From Haliscomenobacter sp040401995 (GTDB lineage Bacteria; Bacteroidota; Bacteroidia; Chitinophagales; Saprospiraceae), in the NCBI GenBank assembly GCA_040401995.1, contig JBBANM010000009.1, positions 45,538 to 109,537 of the forward strand: a stretch of DNA of 64,000 nt, written 5' to 3'. Shown here piece by piece: positions 1-9,242 of this stretch. The notes below the pieces were generated by a model. The model saw only the letters and a list, made by a program, of their open reading frames with translations. It made no database searches and was not told the origin of the DNA. Position 1 is the stretch's first letter. Every line of letters begins with the position of its first letter. A program made the translations under genes and the position numbers.

Positions 1-1222
1 TTTTGAATACCTCTTGCAAAATCTGGATTACCCGTTCCAGGTCATTGGCGCGAAAGGCATTGCGGATTTTGATGATCAACGCTGCCGATAGCTCCGCATC
101 CACGCCTACAAAACCCTCGATGAGCACTTCGAGCATGGAGTCGCGTACCTCCTTGTTGGGATAATCCAAGCTAACCAAGCCATCTTCGTCCTTGCTTTGG
201 ATGGTTAGGTAGCCGGTTTGAAAAAGCAGGGCGACGGGTTTGATTTGATCCAGTTCGAAACTTTCAAAACCTGAAAGGCTGGTGGCTGGAAAATGTAAAT
301 CAAAAACCCCTTCAGCTTTGAGGATATTTACTAAAAAAGAGGGCGTGCCGGTAGCAAACCAGAAATTTTGAAACTCTTTTTGTTCAAAAAACAAGTTGCT
401 CGATACTGGATTGTATACGCGAGCTGCATCGGAATGAAAGCGATACCCATTGTACCACACCTGCATTCGCTCCAGCAGTTCGGTTTTGGACAGTTTCAAT
501 TTTTCTGCAGCCAATTCAATTTCCTCCACAAAATTGCTTTCCAATTCTTCTTGGGTATAGCCCAACATGGTGGCGTATTGGGCGTCCATCGTCAGGTCGC
601 GCAGGTTATTGAGGCCGGAAAAGATGCCCACTTTGGAAAATTTGCTGACGCCCGTCAAAAACACCAACTCAATGTAAGCATCCAGATCTTTGAGCACGGT
701 GTAAAACTCCCGCAAGAGATCTCTATTTTTAACGGCTTTGGCCAGGTCTTTACCAAGGTAGTTGATAATGGGGGCATCGTATTCGTCGACCAACACGACT
801 ACCTTTCCTTGCTTAGACAGGCTTTCGAGTAGTTCTTTGAACAAGGGACCAATACCCACTTTCTTGAGTTGAATATCCTTCTTTTCAGCTTGAGTATGCA
901 GTTCCTGTTCCAGTGCAGCTGCTAAACCCAAACTTTCGTACCCTATCGAAGTAAAAGATATTCTCAGGACAGGATGTTTTTTCGCCCAATCCCACTTGTC
1001 TTCAATCCACAAACCTTTAAACAATTCCTTGCTCCCCAAAAACAACTCCTGTAGCGTGGCAATGGTAATCGACTTCCCAAAACGCCGTGGGCGAGATAGG
1101 AAGAAGTACTTGCCGCTCGTAACCATCTGGTGGATGTAGCGCGTTTTATCAATGTATTTATAGTCGTCCTCAATGATGGAGCGGAAATCCTGCAAGCCAA
1201 TGGGGAGTCTTTTGCGTGCCAT
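1..1222 (-). CDS. AAA-ATPase-like / PD-(D/E)XK (DUF1703) protein, partial
   Basis: An open frame without a stop runs from ATG at 1222 off the left edge (407 codons visible). It starts MARKRLPIGLQDF and continues with YKYIDKTRYIHQMV and FLSRPRRFGKS, the degenerate P-loop typical of the AAA-ATPase-like family (PF09820) that is followed by a DUF1703 nuclease-like domain. VVVLVDEYDAPI is the Walker B-like segment and FLTGVSKFSK follows it. The C-terminal nuclease-like part begins near the window edge. These proteins are very abundant in Bacteroidota, often in many copies, and their function is not established. The gene is single here; the 388 bases upstream separate it from the divergent channel gene. 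Family assignment is from motifs only. Confidence 0.85.
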   Translation of the reverse strand, partial: MARKRLPIGLQDFRSIIEDDYKYIDKTRYIHQMVTSGKYFFLSRPRRFGKSITIATLQELFLGSKELFKGLWIEDKWDWAKKHPVLRISFTSIGYESLGLAAALEQELHTQAEKKDIQLKKVGIGPLFKELLESLSKQGKVVVLVDEYDAPIINYLGKDLAKAVKNRDLLREFYTVLKDLDAYIELVFLTGVSKFSKVGIFSGLNNLRDLTMDAQYATMLGYTQEELESNFVEEIELAAEKLKLSKTELLERMQVWYNGYRFHSDAARVYNPVSSNLFFEQKEFQNFWFATGTPSFLVNILKAEGVFDLHFPATSLSGFESFELDQIKPVALLFQTGYLTIQSKDEDGLVSLDYPNKEVRDSMLEVLIEGFVGVDAELSAALIIKIRNAFRANDLERVIQILQEVFK

Positions 1223-1610
1223 GTTAAACCATGTTTAGATGCGAAGATAGCCAAAAACAGCTATCCCTGCAACTTCTGCTGCATCTCCAAATCCACAAAC
1301 ATCGCGTTCCGTAAGTTACATTCGTTCAGGTCTAAATGATGGACTAACTTTCTCTTACTCGATTATCAAAACCCAAGACAATAGAATTTTCCAGGAATCG
1401 CAATACGGCTCTCATCCACATTTTTTTTAATCTACTTGTTAACATCCTCAGCAAATGCTATTTTGTTGGCCTGTTTTGTATTTCTCAGGGATTAGGAGTT
1501 GTTTTCACAACCTGATGCAGTAACCAATGAACTGAGAAAACGTAAATGCAGCTTAGGGCAAAAGCCAAAAGTTGCTATTGTTCATTAATTGTCATCCATT
1601 AAAATTGGCC
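1223..1610. other. Intergenic region between divergent genes
   Basis: This 388-base stretch lies between the start of the AAA-ATPase-like gene (minus) and the start of the channel gene (plus). The minus strand from about 1358 to 1261 is open for some 32 codons ending in a stop and reads like a pentapeptide-type or gene-end remnant (LDLNECNLRNAMF near its middle). I see no ribosome binding site or full gene there. No clean TAnnTTTG promoter was found, although both flanking genes need one in this interval. Confidence 0.4.
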
Positions 1611-3515
1611 ATGAACACCAAACCCACCTTCAAACAAATTCTTCAATACCGTTTTGAAAAAACCCTGTCTTCAGGTACCATCGCCATTATTGGCTGGTTG
1701 GGGCTCCTTTCTTTAGTCATCATCCTGATCGCAGGCATTGTCATTAGTTTACTAGGCTTGAAACAAACCGAAGGCGACACACTGGGCTTCTGGGAAGCTA
1801 CTTGGCAGAGTATGATGCACGCTTTAGATGCCGGAACCTTAGGTGGAGACTCCAGTTGGGGCATCCGCTTGGTGATGTTTTTGGTAACCCTCGGCGGGAT
1901 TTTTGTCCTTAGTACCTTGATCGGGGTACTAACTTCCGGTTTTGGAGCCATGATCGACGATCTGCGCAAAGGCCGTACCCAAGTTTTGGAAAAAGATTAT
2001 ACCCTCATTTTGGGATGGTCGTCCAAAATTTTTGACATCCTTTCGGAGCTCATTATCGCTAAGGAAAGTGAAAAAAATGCTAAAATCGTTATCCTAGCGC
2101 CAAAGGATAAGGTGGAAATGGAGGACGAGATCCGCGCCAATATTCCCGATACTAAGAAAGTGGATATCGTTTGCCGTACGGGTAGCCCTTTGGATTTAAC
2201 TGATTTGACAGTCGTCAATCCTGATAATGCCAAATCTATCATTGTATTGGCGCCAGAAGGCGAACCCACGCCTGATAACCATATCCTTAAATCGGTATTG
2301 GCGATTACCAACAACCCACATCGGAAAGCTTCTAAATACCATATCGTTGCAGAAATTGAAGATGAAGGAAATCTAGAAGCAGCACAATTGGTTGGCGGGG
2401 ATGAAGCCGCCTATGTTTTGGCCAGCGATTTACTGGCGCGGGTAGGCGCTCAAACCTGTCGGCAATCGGGTCTTAGTGCTGTATATACTGAGTTATTGAA
2501 TTTCGGAGGCTGTGAAATTTACTTCAAAGAAGTTAAAGAGCTGGTTGGGAAAACCTTCAAAGAAGCATTGTTCTTATTTGAAGATACCACTTTGATTGGA
2601 TTTAAAACCCAAGCAGGCGAAATTAAGGTCAATCCAGAAGCAGATATCCTCATTGGCGCAGGCGATCAAATCATTTGTATTGCCGAAGACGATAGCACCA
2701 TTAAAACGATTAGCAAACCTTCTACCACCGTCAATGAATCCATCATTGTTAGTGGAAAATCATCAACGGAGTTGCAGGTGGAGCGCACCCTAATCATCGG
2801 TTGGAATATCAAAGGCGCCAAGATCATCCGCGAATTGGAAAGTTATGTGGCGCTTGGTTCTGAAGTGGTAGTGCTCACTGAAAAAGAAGTTGCCGAACAA
2901 GATGTTGAACGACTTTTGCCAAGCATCGTAAAGCAAAAAGTGGAAATCATCCAAGCGGTGACGACTAAGAAAGTGAATTTAGAGGCTGTTAAACCTGAAA
3001 GTTTTGACCACATCATCTTGTTGTCGTACATGGATGAACCCGTTCAAGAAGCAGATTCCAAAACTTTGATTTGCTTGTTGCACTTACGCAATTTTGCGGA
3101 GCAAGCGGGTAAAGATTTCAGCATCGTGAGTGAAATGCGTGATATCCGCAACCGCCGACTCGCTGAGGTAAGTAAAACGGACGACTTTATCATTGGCGAC
3201 AATTTGATCAGTTTGGTGCTTTCGCAACTTTCCGAGAACGCCGATCTGAAGCACGTTTTTGATACCCTATTCAGTGCCAATGGTTCAGAAATCTATCTTA
3301 AACCCATCAATCAATACGTTCAATTGGGACAGGAAATCGATATGGGTACTCTGATTGAAAGTGCTGTGGCCAAACGTGAGATTCCTATCGGATACCGCAT
3401 TCAACAGTACTCGAATGATTTTGATAAGGCATATGGCGTGATCATCAATCCTAAAAAATCGGATCGCTTTGCTTTTAGTGCGGAAGATAAACTGATTGTA
3501 ATTGCTGAGGATTAA
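1611..3515 (+). CDS. CASTOR/POLLUX-type ion channel with two NAD-binding (TrkA-like) domains
   Basis: 634 residues from ATG 1611; the frame extends upstream to a TTG at 1572, but MNTKPTFKQ is the natural start. Two membrane spans flank a pore segment: IAIIGWLGLLSLVIIL (about residues 25-50) and LVMFLVTLGGIFVLSTLI (about 90-110), with HALDAGTLGGD between them, resembling the ADAG filter region of CASTOR/POLLUX/DMI1 channels (PF06241). Two Rossmann domains follow, marked by LILGWSSKIFDIL and LIIGWNIKGAKII. Such proteins form nucleotide-gated cation channels in the inner membrane. The gene stands alone. What ion it passes cannot be read from the sequence. Confidence 0.85.
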   Translation: MNTKPTFKQILQYRFEKTLSSGTIAIIGWLGLLSLVIILIAGIVISLLGLKQTEGDTLGFWEATWQSMMHALDAGTLGGDSSWGIRLVMFLVTLGGIFVLSTLIGVLTSGFGAMIDDLRKGRTQVLEKDYTLILGWSSKIFDILSELIIAKESEKNAKIVILAPKDKVEMEDEIRANIPDTKKVDIVCRTGSPLDLTDLTVVNPDNAKSIIVLAPEGEPTPDNHILKSVLAITNNPHRKASKYHIVAEIEDEGNLEAAQLVGGDEAAYVLASDLLARVGAQTCRQSGLSAVYTELLNFGGCEIYFKEVKELVGKTFKEALFLFEDTTLIGFKTQAGEIKVNPEADILIGAGDQIICIAEDDSTIKTISKPSTTVNESIIVSGKSSTELQVERTLIIGWNIKGAKIIRELESYVALGSEVVVLTEKEVAEQDVERLLPSIVKQKVEIIQAVTTKKVNLEAVKPESFDHIILLSYMDEPVQEADSKTLICLLHLRNFAEQAGKDFSIVSEMRDIRNRRLAEVSKTDDFIIGDNLISLVLSQLSENADLKHVFDTLFSANGSEIYLKPINQYVQLGQEIDMGTLIESAVAKREIPIGYRIQQYSNDFDKAYGVIINPKKSDRFAFSAEDKLIVIAED

Positions 3516-3984
3516 GCATTTTTTGGACAAGCACATGGATAGATAAAAAATATTAGTCACAACTCTTTATCTCACATGAGATGACTAGGTAAGTTTGGTC
3601 TGTATTTTTCGCCCTGTCGCGAAGCCAGTTCTCCCTCGGAGCATCGGCTTCGCCTATTCTTTGTTTTTGATGGAGTAATAATGAAACTGCAAAAAAATCA
3701 ACTTTGACTCCCTGTGAACTAAAAGTTTATAGATTTGTTAATACGTAATGTCGTAGTTTTAATATTTCCAAACTATTTTTATTACATTTACTTTTTAGCC
3801 TTCAACTATAGTCCCGCTGCTCATATAACTCCTTTACCCCTCAAACAGTGCCTTTTAAACTCATACCTTCGTTATAATTTACAAAAAGATTGCCAATTTT
3901 TTTAGATCAAATGGGCATTGATACCCAGCTGATCTAATTAACTGATTTGACTTTCATCCAATTATTCATTAAACTCATTTGATT
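3516..3984. other. Intergenic region with two hairpins
   Basis: 469 bases between the channel gene and the TonB receptor. A hairpin with 8-base arms at 3619-3626 and 3646-3653 (GCGAAGCC/GGCTTCGC) has a T-rich tail and may end transcription of the channel gene. A second hairpin, arms 3903-3909 and 3930-3936 (TAGATCA/TGATCTA) with an inner TGGG/CCCA stem, lies about 50 bases before the receptor start and would be in its leader. No gene is apparent. Confidence 0.45.
3619..3653 (+). terminator. Possible terminator after the channel gene
   Basis: Arms of 8 bases (3619-3626, 3646-3653) with a small inner CTCC/GGAG pairing in the loop, followed by a T-rich stretch (CTATTCTTTG then TTTTTGA). It lies about 100 bases past the stop codon, so assignment as terminator is tentative. 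Confidence 0.4.
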
Positions 3985-6933
3985 ATGAAACGTAAGCAAC
4001 TTACACTATTGTTCTTTATTTTTTTTGCAAGTGTTGTATTTATGTATGGTCAAAAAACGATCACTGGTAAGGTGACGGATGCGAATTCTAAAGAACCGCT
4101 TATCGGGGCTACTATACAGGTTAAAGGAACAACTACCGGCGCAGTGACCGATATTAATGGCACTTACTCCTTGATTGTTCAGCAAAATGCAACCATCTTA
4201 GTTTTTGGTTTTGTTGGATATGACAATAAGCAAATACAGATTGGTGAGGGTACAACTATTGATATTGAGCTAACAGCAGGAACGGCATTAGAAAATGTAG
4301 TGGTGCTAGGTTCTCGTGCTCCTTCGCGTACCAGCACCCAATCTGCTGTTCCTATTGATGTAATTACAGCTAAAGAGTTCAAAGTGTTTGGGCAAACAGA
4401 CGTTGGCCAAATCTTAAATGCCATTGCACCTTCTTTCAACTCCAACCGACAAACCGTAGCGGATGGTACCGACCACGTTGATCCGGCATCACTTCGGGGT
4501 CTTGGGCCTGACCAGGTATTGGTATTGGTAAATGGCAAACGGAGGCATACTTCGGCATTGCTCAATATTAATGGCACTGTTGGTCGGGGATCCGTTGGTA
4601 CGGATATGAACGTAATCCCGGTTGCGGCCATTGAACGCATTGAAGTGCTACGCGACGGAGCCGCCGCGCAGTATGGGTCGGATGCTATTGCTGGGGTAAT
4701 CAACGTAGTTCTGAAAAAGCAATATGACGGATTAGCTGTTTCACTAACCACCGGAGCTAATTTTACCAATTTAAAGTACAATGCTCCCAACATCAATGGA
4801 GGTACGAACAGTTATAACCAAAGCATAACAGATGGTCAAGTTGTTCAACTGGATGTCTTGAAAGGCTTTCGCTTAGGTAAGCAAGGTTCACTTACCGTAT
4901 CTGCCCAGTACAATGATCGCGGAAAAACAAATCGAAGCGGGATTGATAATATTCCCACCACTTATTTAGGTAACAATGGAGGTTTTCCTACAACCCCAAG
5001 TGGTCAAGACCCAACTACTTTTCGAAAAAATTTGATTGCTGCAGATGCTGGCTTGGAAAAAACAAACAACTACGATCGGCACAACATGGTTTTTGGGAAC
5101 TCGACAGCAAGAAATTATGGGTTGTTTCTGAATGGTGGAATCCCAACAGGAAAATCATCTGAATTTTACTTTTCAGGTGGTATTACTTATCGAAATGGTA
5201 AAGGTTTTGGCAACTACCGTGTGCCGGTTGCTCGCAACCAACAACCACTGAAAGGTGACGGATCTTTGTTGTATCAGAGTGGTTTTTTACCTGGCATTGA
5301 ATCAGACATCAACGACCTTTCTGGGATCTTAGGGTATAAAACGGTGATCAATAAATGGAATCTGGACTTGAGTAATACTTTTGGATCAAATACATTCCAA
5401 TTTACTGTTTTCAATTCTGGTAATGCTTCGTTGCCCAATAGTGATAGCCAACCAACCACATTTAATGCTGGTAAATTGAAATTTGATCAAAACACAACGA
5501 ACCTTGACATAGCCAGATTTATTGGTAAGGCTGGTTTCGTGGAAAATCTGAACGTGGCGTTTGGGTCAGAATTTCGGAGAGATCATTATCAAATTGTTGC
5601 CGGAGAAGTCAACTCTTACTTTGGTGATGGCCGAACGGTACCTACCGCTCCCTTAACCGTTGGTGGACCAGCACAAGGAACAACGGTGGCTGCCCCTGGT
5701 TCTCAGGTGTTCCCAGGGAATCAACCTACTGATCAAATCAATAAATCGAGAACCAACCTTGGTTTTTATACGGATCTTGAAGGTGAAGTTTTTAAACGCC
5801 TACAATTGGGCGTTGCTGGGCGTTTTGAAAACTACAGTGATTTTGGTTCTAATTGGAGTGGCAAAGTGACTGGCCGATTAAAAATCACCGAAAATATTGC
5901 CTTACGTGGATCAGCTAGTACCGGATTTCGAGCACCTTCATTGCATCAACGGTATTTCCAAAATACTAGTACACAGTTTGTAAGTGGCTTGCCTTCAAAT
6001 ACATTGACGGTGAACAATGAGAATCCTATTGCGCGTGAAAAAATTGGCGTTGATGCGCTAAGGCCAGAAACCTCAGTTAGTTTTGCGGGTGGAATTACGG
6101 CTAAAGTGAATAAAATTTTGACATTGACCATTGATGCCTACCGTATTGAAATTAAGGATCGGGTTGTTTACTCTGGCGCTTTTTCACGCACTTTACTCGG
6201 TTTTGCACCTACGGAATTTTTGGGAATAAACAACGTCAACTTTTTTGCCAATGCTGCCAATACCAGAACCACCGGTATTGATATAGTAGCGCACAGTCGG
6301 ATTCCAATTGGCAAATCAAGCCTCAATATTACGATTGGCGCCAACTTTAATAAAAACCAAGTTACCGAAATTAACAGCACTCCTTTGATCAATGATCCAG
6401 CCAAAAATGATCCTAGCAAGACACCAGATGATTGGTTCAAAAACCGATTGTTTGACCGTCAGCAACGTTCCAGAATTGAAGTATGGCAGCCCAAAAGTAA
6501 AATTAACTTTAGCGTGACCTACACAATTGGTAAATTTGACTTCGCTGTTCGCTCGGTATTGTTTGGTCAAGTACAATATGTACACAACCTAGATACAGAA
6601 GCCAAAAAAGCCGACGGAACATACTGGAATGCACAGTTTGCTCGCGATGCTAACGGTAAAGCGTTTATCGAACAGACTTTTGCACCAGTTTTGATCACCG
6701 ATCTAGTACTGGGTTTCCGACCTACTAAGTCTTTCAATGTATCTATAGGAGCCAACAATATTTTTGATGTTTACCCTCAACAGATTTATATTGATCCACG
6801 GAATGCCTATGGTAGTGTCGATTATTCAGCAGGTAGAGATGCTTCTAACCGCGGCAGATTGTTATTTCAGCCCAATCAAGGAGGTTATAACGGTCGATTT
6901 GCGTTTTTACGCTTAATTTATAGCATACTATAA
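3985..6933 (+). CDS. TonB-dependent outer membrane receptor
   Basis: 982 residues from ATG 3985. A signal peptide (LLFFIFFASVVFMYGQ) is followed by a carboxypeptidase-D regulatory-like domain (ITGKVTDANSKEPLIGATI, about residues 22-105), a plug domain (about 115-240, with LVNGKRRHTSALL and IERIEVLRDGAAAQYGSD, a classic plug signature) and a large beta-barrel ending at phenylalanine-rich strands (FAFLRLIYSIL). It imports a ligand across the outer membrane using TonB energy. There is no SusD-like partner next to it, and the plug lacks the SusC hallmark, so a siderophore, cobalamin or other small ligand is as likely as a glycan. It is expressed alone, with a leader hairpin upstream and a strong terminator downstream. 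Confidence 0.93.
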   Translation: MKRKQLTLLFFIFFASVVFMYGQKTITGKVTDANSKEPLIGATIQVKGTTTGAVTDINGTYSLIVQQNATILVFGFVGYDNKQIQIGEGTTIDIELTAGTALENVVVLGSRAPSRTSTQSAVPIDVITAKEFKVFGQTDVGQILNAIAPSFNSNRQTVADGTDHVDPASLRGLGPDQVLVLVNGKRRHTSALLNINGTVGRGSVGTDMNVIPVAAIERIEVLRDGAAAQYGSDAIAGVINVVLKKQYDGLAVSLTTGANFTNLKYNAPNINGGTNSYNQSITDGQVVQLDVLKGFRLGKQGSLTVSAQYNDRGKTNRSGIDNIPTTYLGNNGGFPTTPSGQDPTTFRKNLIAADAGLEKTNNYDRHNMVFGNSTARNYGLFLNGGIPTGKSSEFYFSGGITYRNGKGFGNYRVPVARNQQPLKGDGSLLYQSGFLPGIESDINDLSGILGYKTVINKWNLDLSNTFGSNTFQFTVFNSGNASLPNSDSQPTTFNAGKLKFDQNTTNLDIARFIGKAGFVENLNVAFGSEFRRDHYQIVAGEVNSYFGDGRTVPTAPLTVGGPAQGTTVAAPGSQVFPGNQPTDQINKSRTNLGFYTDLEGEVFKRLQLGVAGRFENYSDFGSNWSGKVTGRLKITENIALRGSASTGFRAPSLHQRYFQNTSTQFVSGLPSNTLTVNNENPIAREKIGVDALRPETSVSFAGGITAKVNKILTLTIDAYRIEIKDRVVYSGAFSRTLLGFAPTEFLGINNVNFFANAANTRTTGIDIVAHSRIPIGKSSLNITIGANFNKNQVTEINSTPLINDPAKNDPSKTPDDWFKNRLFDRQQRSRIEVWQPKSKINFSVTYTIGKFDFAVRSVLFGQVQYVHNLDTEAKKADGTYWNAQFARDANGKAFIEQTFAPVLITDLVLGFRPTKSFNVSIGANNIFDVYPQQIYIDPRNAYGSVDYSAGRDASNRGRLLFQPNQGGYNGRFAFLRLIYSIL

Positions 6934-6948
6934 TAAAAAAAACTAGCT

Positions 6949-6989
6949 GCGACGAATGAACCAATTTCTTGATTGGTTTCATTCGTCGC
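6949..6989. terminator. Bidirectional rho-independent terminator
   Basis: Near-perfect stem: left arm 6949-6964 (GCGACGAATGAACCAA) and right arm 6973-6989, with one bulged base, A-run on the left and TTTCTT on the right. It sits between the convergent TonB receptor and permease genes and can serve both. Confidence 0.85.
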
Positions 6990-7016
6990 TTTCTTAGAGA
7001 TGGTTAATTTGTATTT

Positions 7017-8132
7017 CTAATACCCTTCCTCTTCCAATCTTCCTGCCATTTTTTTGACGATTTTGAAATGCTGAAAAAACTCTTTGGCAATTACCCGTAG
7101 AATGGTAAACACTGGAATCGCCAAAATCATACCACCCACGCCGCCAATATTCGCGCCCATTAAAGTCGCTAGGAAAATTTCTAAAGGATGCGCCATTACG
7201 CTCGTAGAGAAAATATAAGGTTGTAGAAAAAAGTTATCCAATTGCTGCATCACCGAAAAAGCTACAACAACTTTGATCAGCATTGGCAATAATTCGGTAT
7301 AAAAGTCCAAATCCAAATTGGAGGCGATGGTGATGAAAATCGCAAATGCGGCGCCAAGCAATGGCCCCAGGTAAGGGATGACATTGGTTAACGCGCCAAA
7401 TAACGCGATCAATAACGCGCTTTTTATGCCTAGGATCGACAGTACGATGGTCATGAATATGGTAATGACCGTCATCTGAACCACGATACCGCCAAAATAA
7501 CGGGTGAGTAAGGTGGTGACGTGGCGGATTGTTGCGCGGGTAGGTTCTTCATATTCTTTTGGCGCTAGATCTAACACAAAATTGATGAACAAACGGCGCT
7601 CTTGCAAAAAGAAAAATGCAATAAAAAGCGTCGAAACGGTATTGACGATCACCATTCCAATAGCGCCAATGAAGGAGGCAATAATAGCACCGACTTTATT
7701 GGGCTCAAACCACCCCGCTAAGCCTTTGCGCACCAATTCTTCTAAGGAATTTTCCGGCAGTTTTACCCCATAAGTAATTAACCAGTGATTAAAACGGGCA
7801 TAGGGTTCTTCCAACGCTTTGGCAATTGCACGGTAATCGACATGCGCCAAATTGTTGGCTTGGGTTAAAATGGTAGGCACGAAAATCAAAAACAATAAAC
7901 CAGCAACTAGAAAAAAGGAAAGCAAAGTAAGGGCGGCACATAAGCTTGCACCTAATCGGCGTTTGCCGATTTTTATGCGCCGATACAGATGCATCAACGG
8001 CTGACCAATCAGCGAAAGCACCCACGCCGCCATTACATAGGCTACGATCGAGCTAAAAAAATAAACAAATAAGCCAATGAATAAGGCAGAAGCGCCAAAA
8101 ATAAGGTATCGATTCCAATTGGTTGTTTCCAT
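7017..8132 (-). CDS. AI-2E family transporter (PerM-like permease)
   Basis: 371 residues from ATG at 8132 (METTNWNRYLIFG). The frame reaches back to 8171, but that stretch is not convincing. About eight hydrophobic segments are seen: two near the N-terminus, a third at about residue 55-80, then a soluble stretch (TQANNLAHVDYRAIAKALEEPYARF) and a C-terminal block with GALTNVIPYLGPLLGA and GGVGGMILAIPVFTILRV, both typical of the AI-2E/UPF0118 exporter family (PF01594). Members export autoinducer or act in ion efflux; substrate cannot be inferred here. It is convergent with the TonB receptor and lies 48 bases downstream of queG on the same strand, so the two may share a transcript. Confidence 0.9.
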   Translation of the reverse strand: METTNWNRYLIFGASALFIGLFVYFFSSIVAYVMAAWVLSLIGQPLMHLYRRIKIGKRRLGASLCAALTLLSFFLVAGLLFLIFVPTILTQANNLAHVDYRAIAKALEEPYARFNHWLITYGVKLPENSLEELVRKGLAGWFEPNKVGAIIASFIGAIGMVIVNTVSTLFIAFFFLQERRLFINFVLDLAPKEYEEPTRATIRHVTTLLTRYFGGIVVQMTVITIFMTIVLSILGIKSALLIALFGALTNVIPYLGPLLGAAFAIFITIASNLDLDFYTELLPMLIKVVVAFSVMQQLDNFFLQPYIFSTSVMAHPLEIFLATLMGANIGGVGGMILAIPVFTILRVIAKEFFQHFKIVKKMAGRLEEEGY

Positions 8133-8180
8133 GATCAGTTTAATTGGGTGTGATGGGCTAAAAATAACCAAATGACCGGT

Positions 8181-9122
8181 TTATTCGCGCTGGTCATTAC
8201 TTAAAAAGTCAATGTTTCGTTTCAATCCTTGGTATTTGGTGCGTTTTACTGCCGATTGTTGGAATACTTTTTGAAAAACCTCCTCGGTTAATTCCTCCCA
8301 ATTTTCTCGGCTCATGTTTAGGAGCGCCTCGGATGGTTCAAATGCCGGTTCATGGTGCGGTTTTGAAAAACGATTCCAAGGGCATACATCTTGACACACA
8401 TCGCAGCCAAACATCCAATTGTCCATTTTGCCGGCAAATTCATTGGGTATAGCCGATCGCAATTCAATGGTCAAGTAAGAGATACATTTGCTGGCGTCAA
8501 GCAGGTAACCTTGTGGGGAAATCGCCTCAGTAGGACAGGCGTCGATACAGCGCCGACAGGTACCGCAATAATCTTTCATGGGGCCGTCGGGTTCCAATGC
8601 TAGATCTAGAATGAGTTCGGCCAAAAAAAAATTAGAACCCGCTTTGGGGTGGATCAAAAGGGTGTTTTTGCCCACCCAACCAGTACCTGCTCTTTTTGCC
8701 CAATCGCGCTCCAACACCGGCGCAGAATCTACAAAACAGCGGCCATTGACTTCCCCGATTTTTTCTTGCAAAAAAGCCAGTAAAGTCTTCAGCTTTTCTT
8801 TGATAACGTGGTGGTAGTCTTTGCTGTAGGCGTAGGTCGAGATCTTGGGCGCCAGCGGGTCTTTTTGTTTCAGTGGCGTAGCGTAATTATACAATAAACT
8901 GACAACTGATTTAGCCCCAGGAACCAATAGGGTAGGGTCTACTCGTTTGTCAAAATGACCTTCCAGGTATTGCATTTCGCCATGTAAACCTTGCTGCAAC
9001 CATTGCTCCAAACGCCGTGCCTCTTCCTCCATAAACTCCGCCTTGGCAATGCCCACAAAATCAAAACCCAAGCGTTGGGCTTCTTGTTTGAGAAGCAGCG
9101 TATGTTGAGCGGTTGGGTTCAT
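8181..9122 (-). CDS. queG: Epoxyqueuosine reductase
   Basis: 313 residues. The N-terminal cobalamin-binding domain (DUF1730) is marked by GFDFVGIAKAEF, SVVSLLYNYAT and ERDWAKRAGTGWVGKNT. Two 4Fe-4S motifs follow: CGTCRRCIDACPTEAI and CDVCQDVCPWN. The enzyme reduces epoxyqueuosine in tRNA to queuosine, the last step of queuosine synthesis, using cobalamin and iron-sulfur clusters. Length fits the short form of the family without the extra C-terminal HEAT repeat domain. It probably heads a transcript with the permease gene 48 bases downstream. Confidence 0.95.
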   Translation of the reverse strand: MNPTAQHTLLLKQEAQRLGFDFVGIAKAEFMEEEARRLEQWLQQGLHGEMQYLEGHFDKRVDPTLLVPGAKSVVSLLYNYATPLKQKDPLAPKISTYAYSKDYHHVIKEKLKTLLAFLQEKIGEVNGRCFVDSAPVLERDWAKRAGTGWVGKNTLLIHPKAGSNFFLAELILDLALEPDGPMKDYCGTCRRCIDACPTEAISPQGYLLDASKCISYLTIELRSAIPNEFAGKMDNWMFGCDVCQDVCPWNRFSKPHHEPAFEPSEALLNMSRENWEELTEEVFQKVFQQSAVKRTKYQGLKRNIDFLSNDQRE

Positions 9123-9180
9123 CGCATCAGCTTATTATCATTACTAATACTACTGTACATTTTCCTTGTGATCGCTTGTC

Positions 9181-9213
9181 AAACCTTCCAGGTCTCCAAG
9201 ACCTGGAAGGTTT
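9181..9213. repeat. Perfect inverted repeat, 15-base arms
   Basis: Arms 9181-9195 and 9199-9213 (AAACCTTCCAGGTCT and its complement) with a 3-base loop CCA. It lies between queG and the UvrD helicase gene. Its size (15+3+15) equals the core of the palindromes flanking the transposase at 37.8-38.5 kb, and it begins with the same AAACCT, so it may be a relative of those REP-like sequences. Confidence 0.75.
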
Positions 9214-9242
9214 AGGTTCCCCCAGAGAGTTTATAATGTACA

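Noticed and set aside
1261..1358. Short open stretch on the minus strand resembling a gene end or pentapeptide remnant
   Set aside because: Only about 32 codons with no start; too short to call without a homology search.
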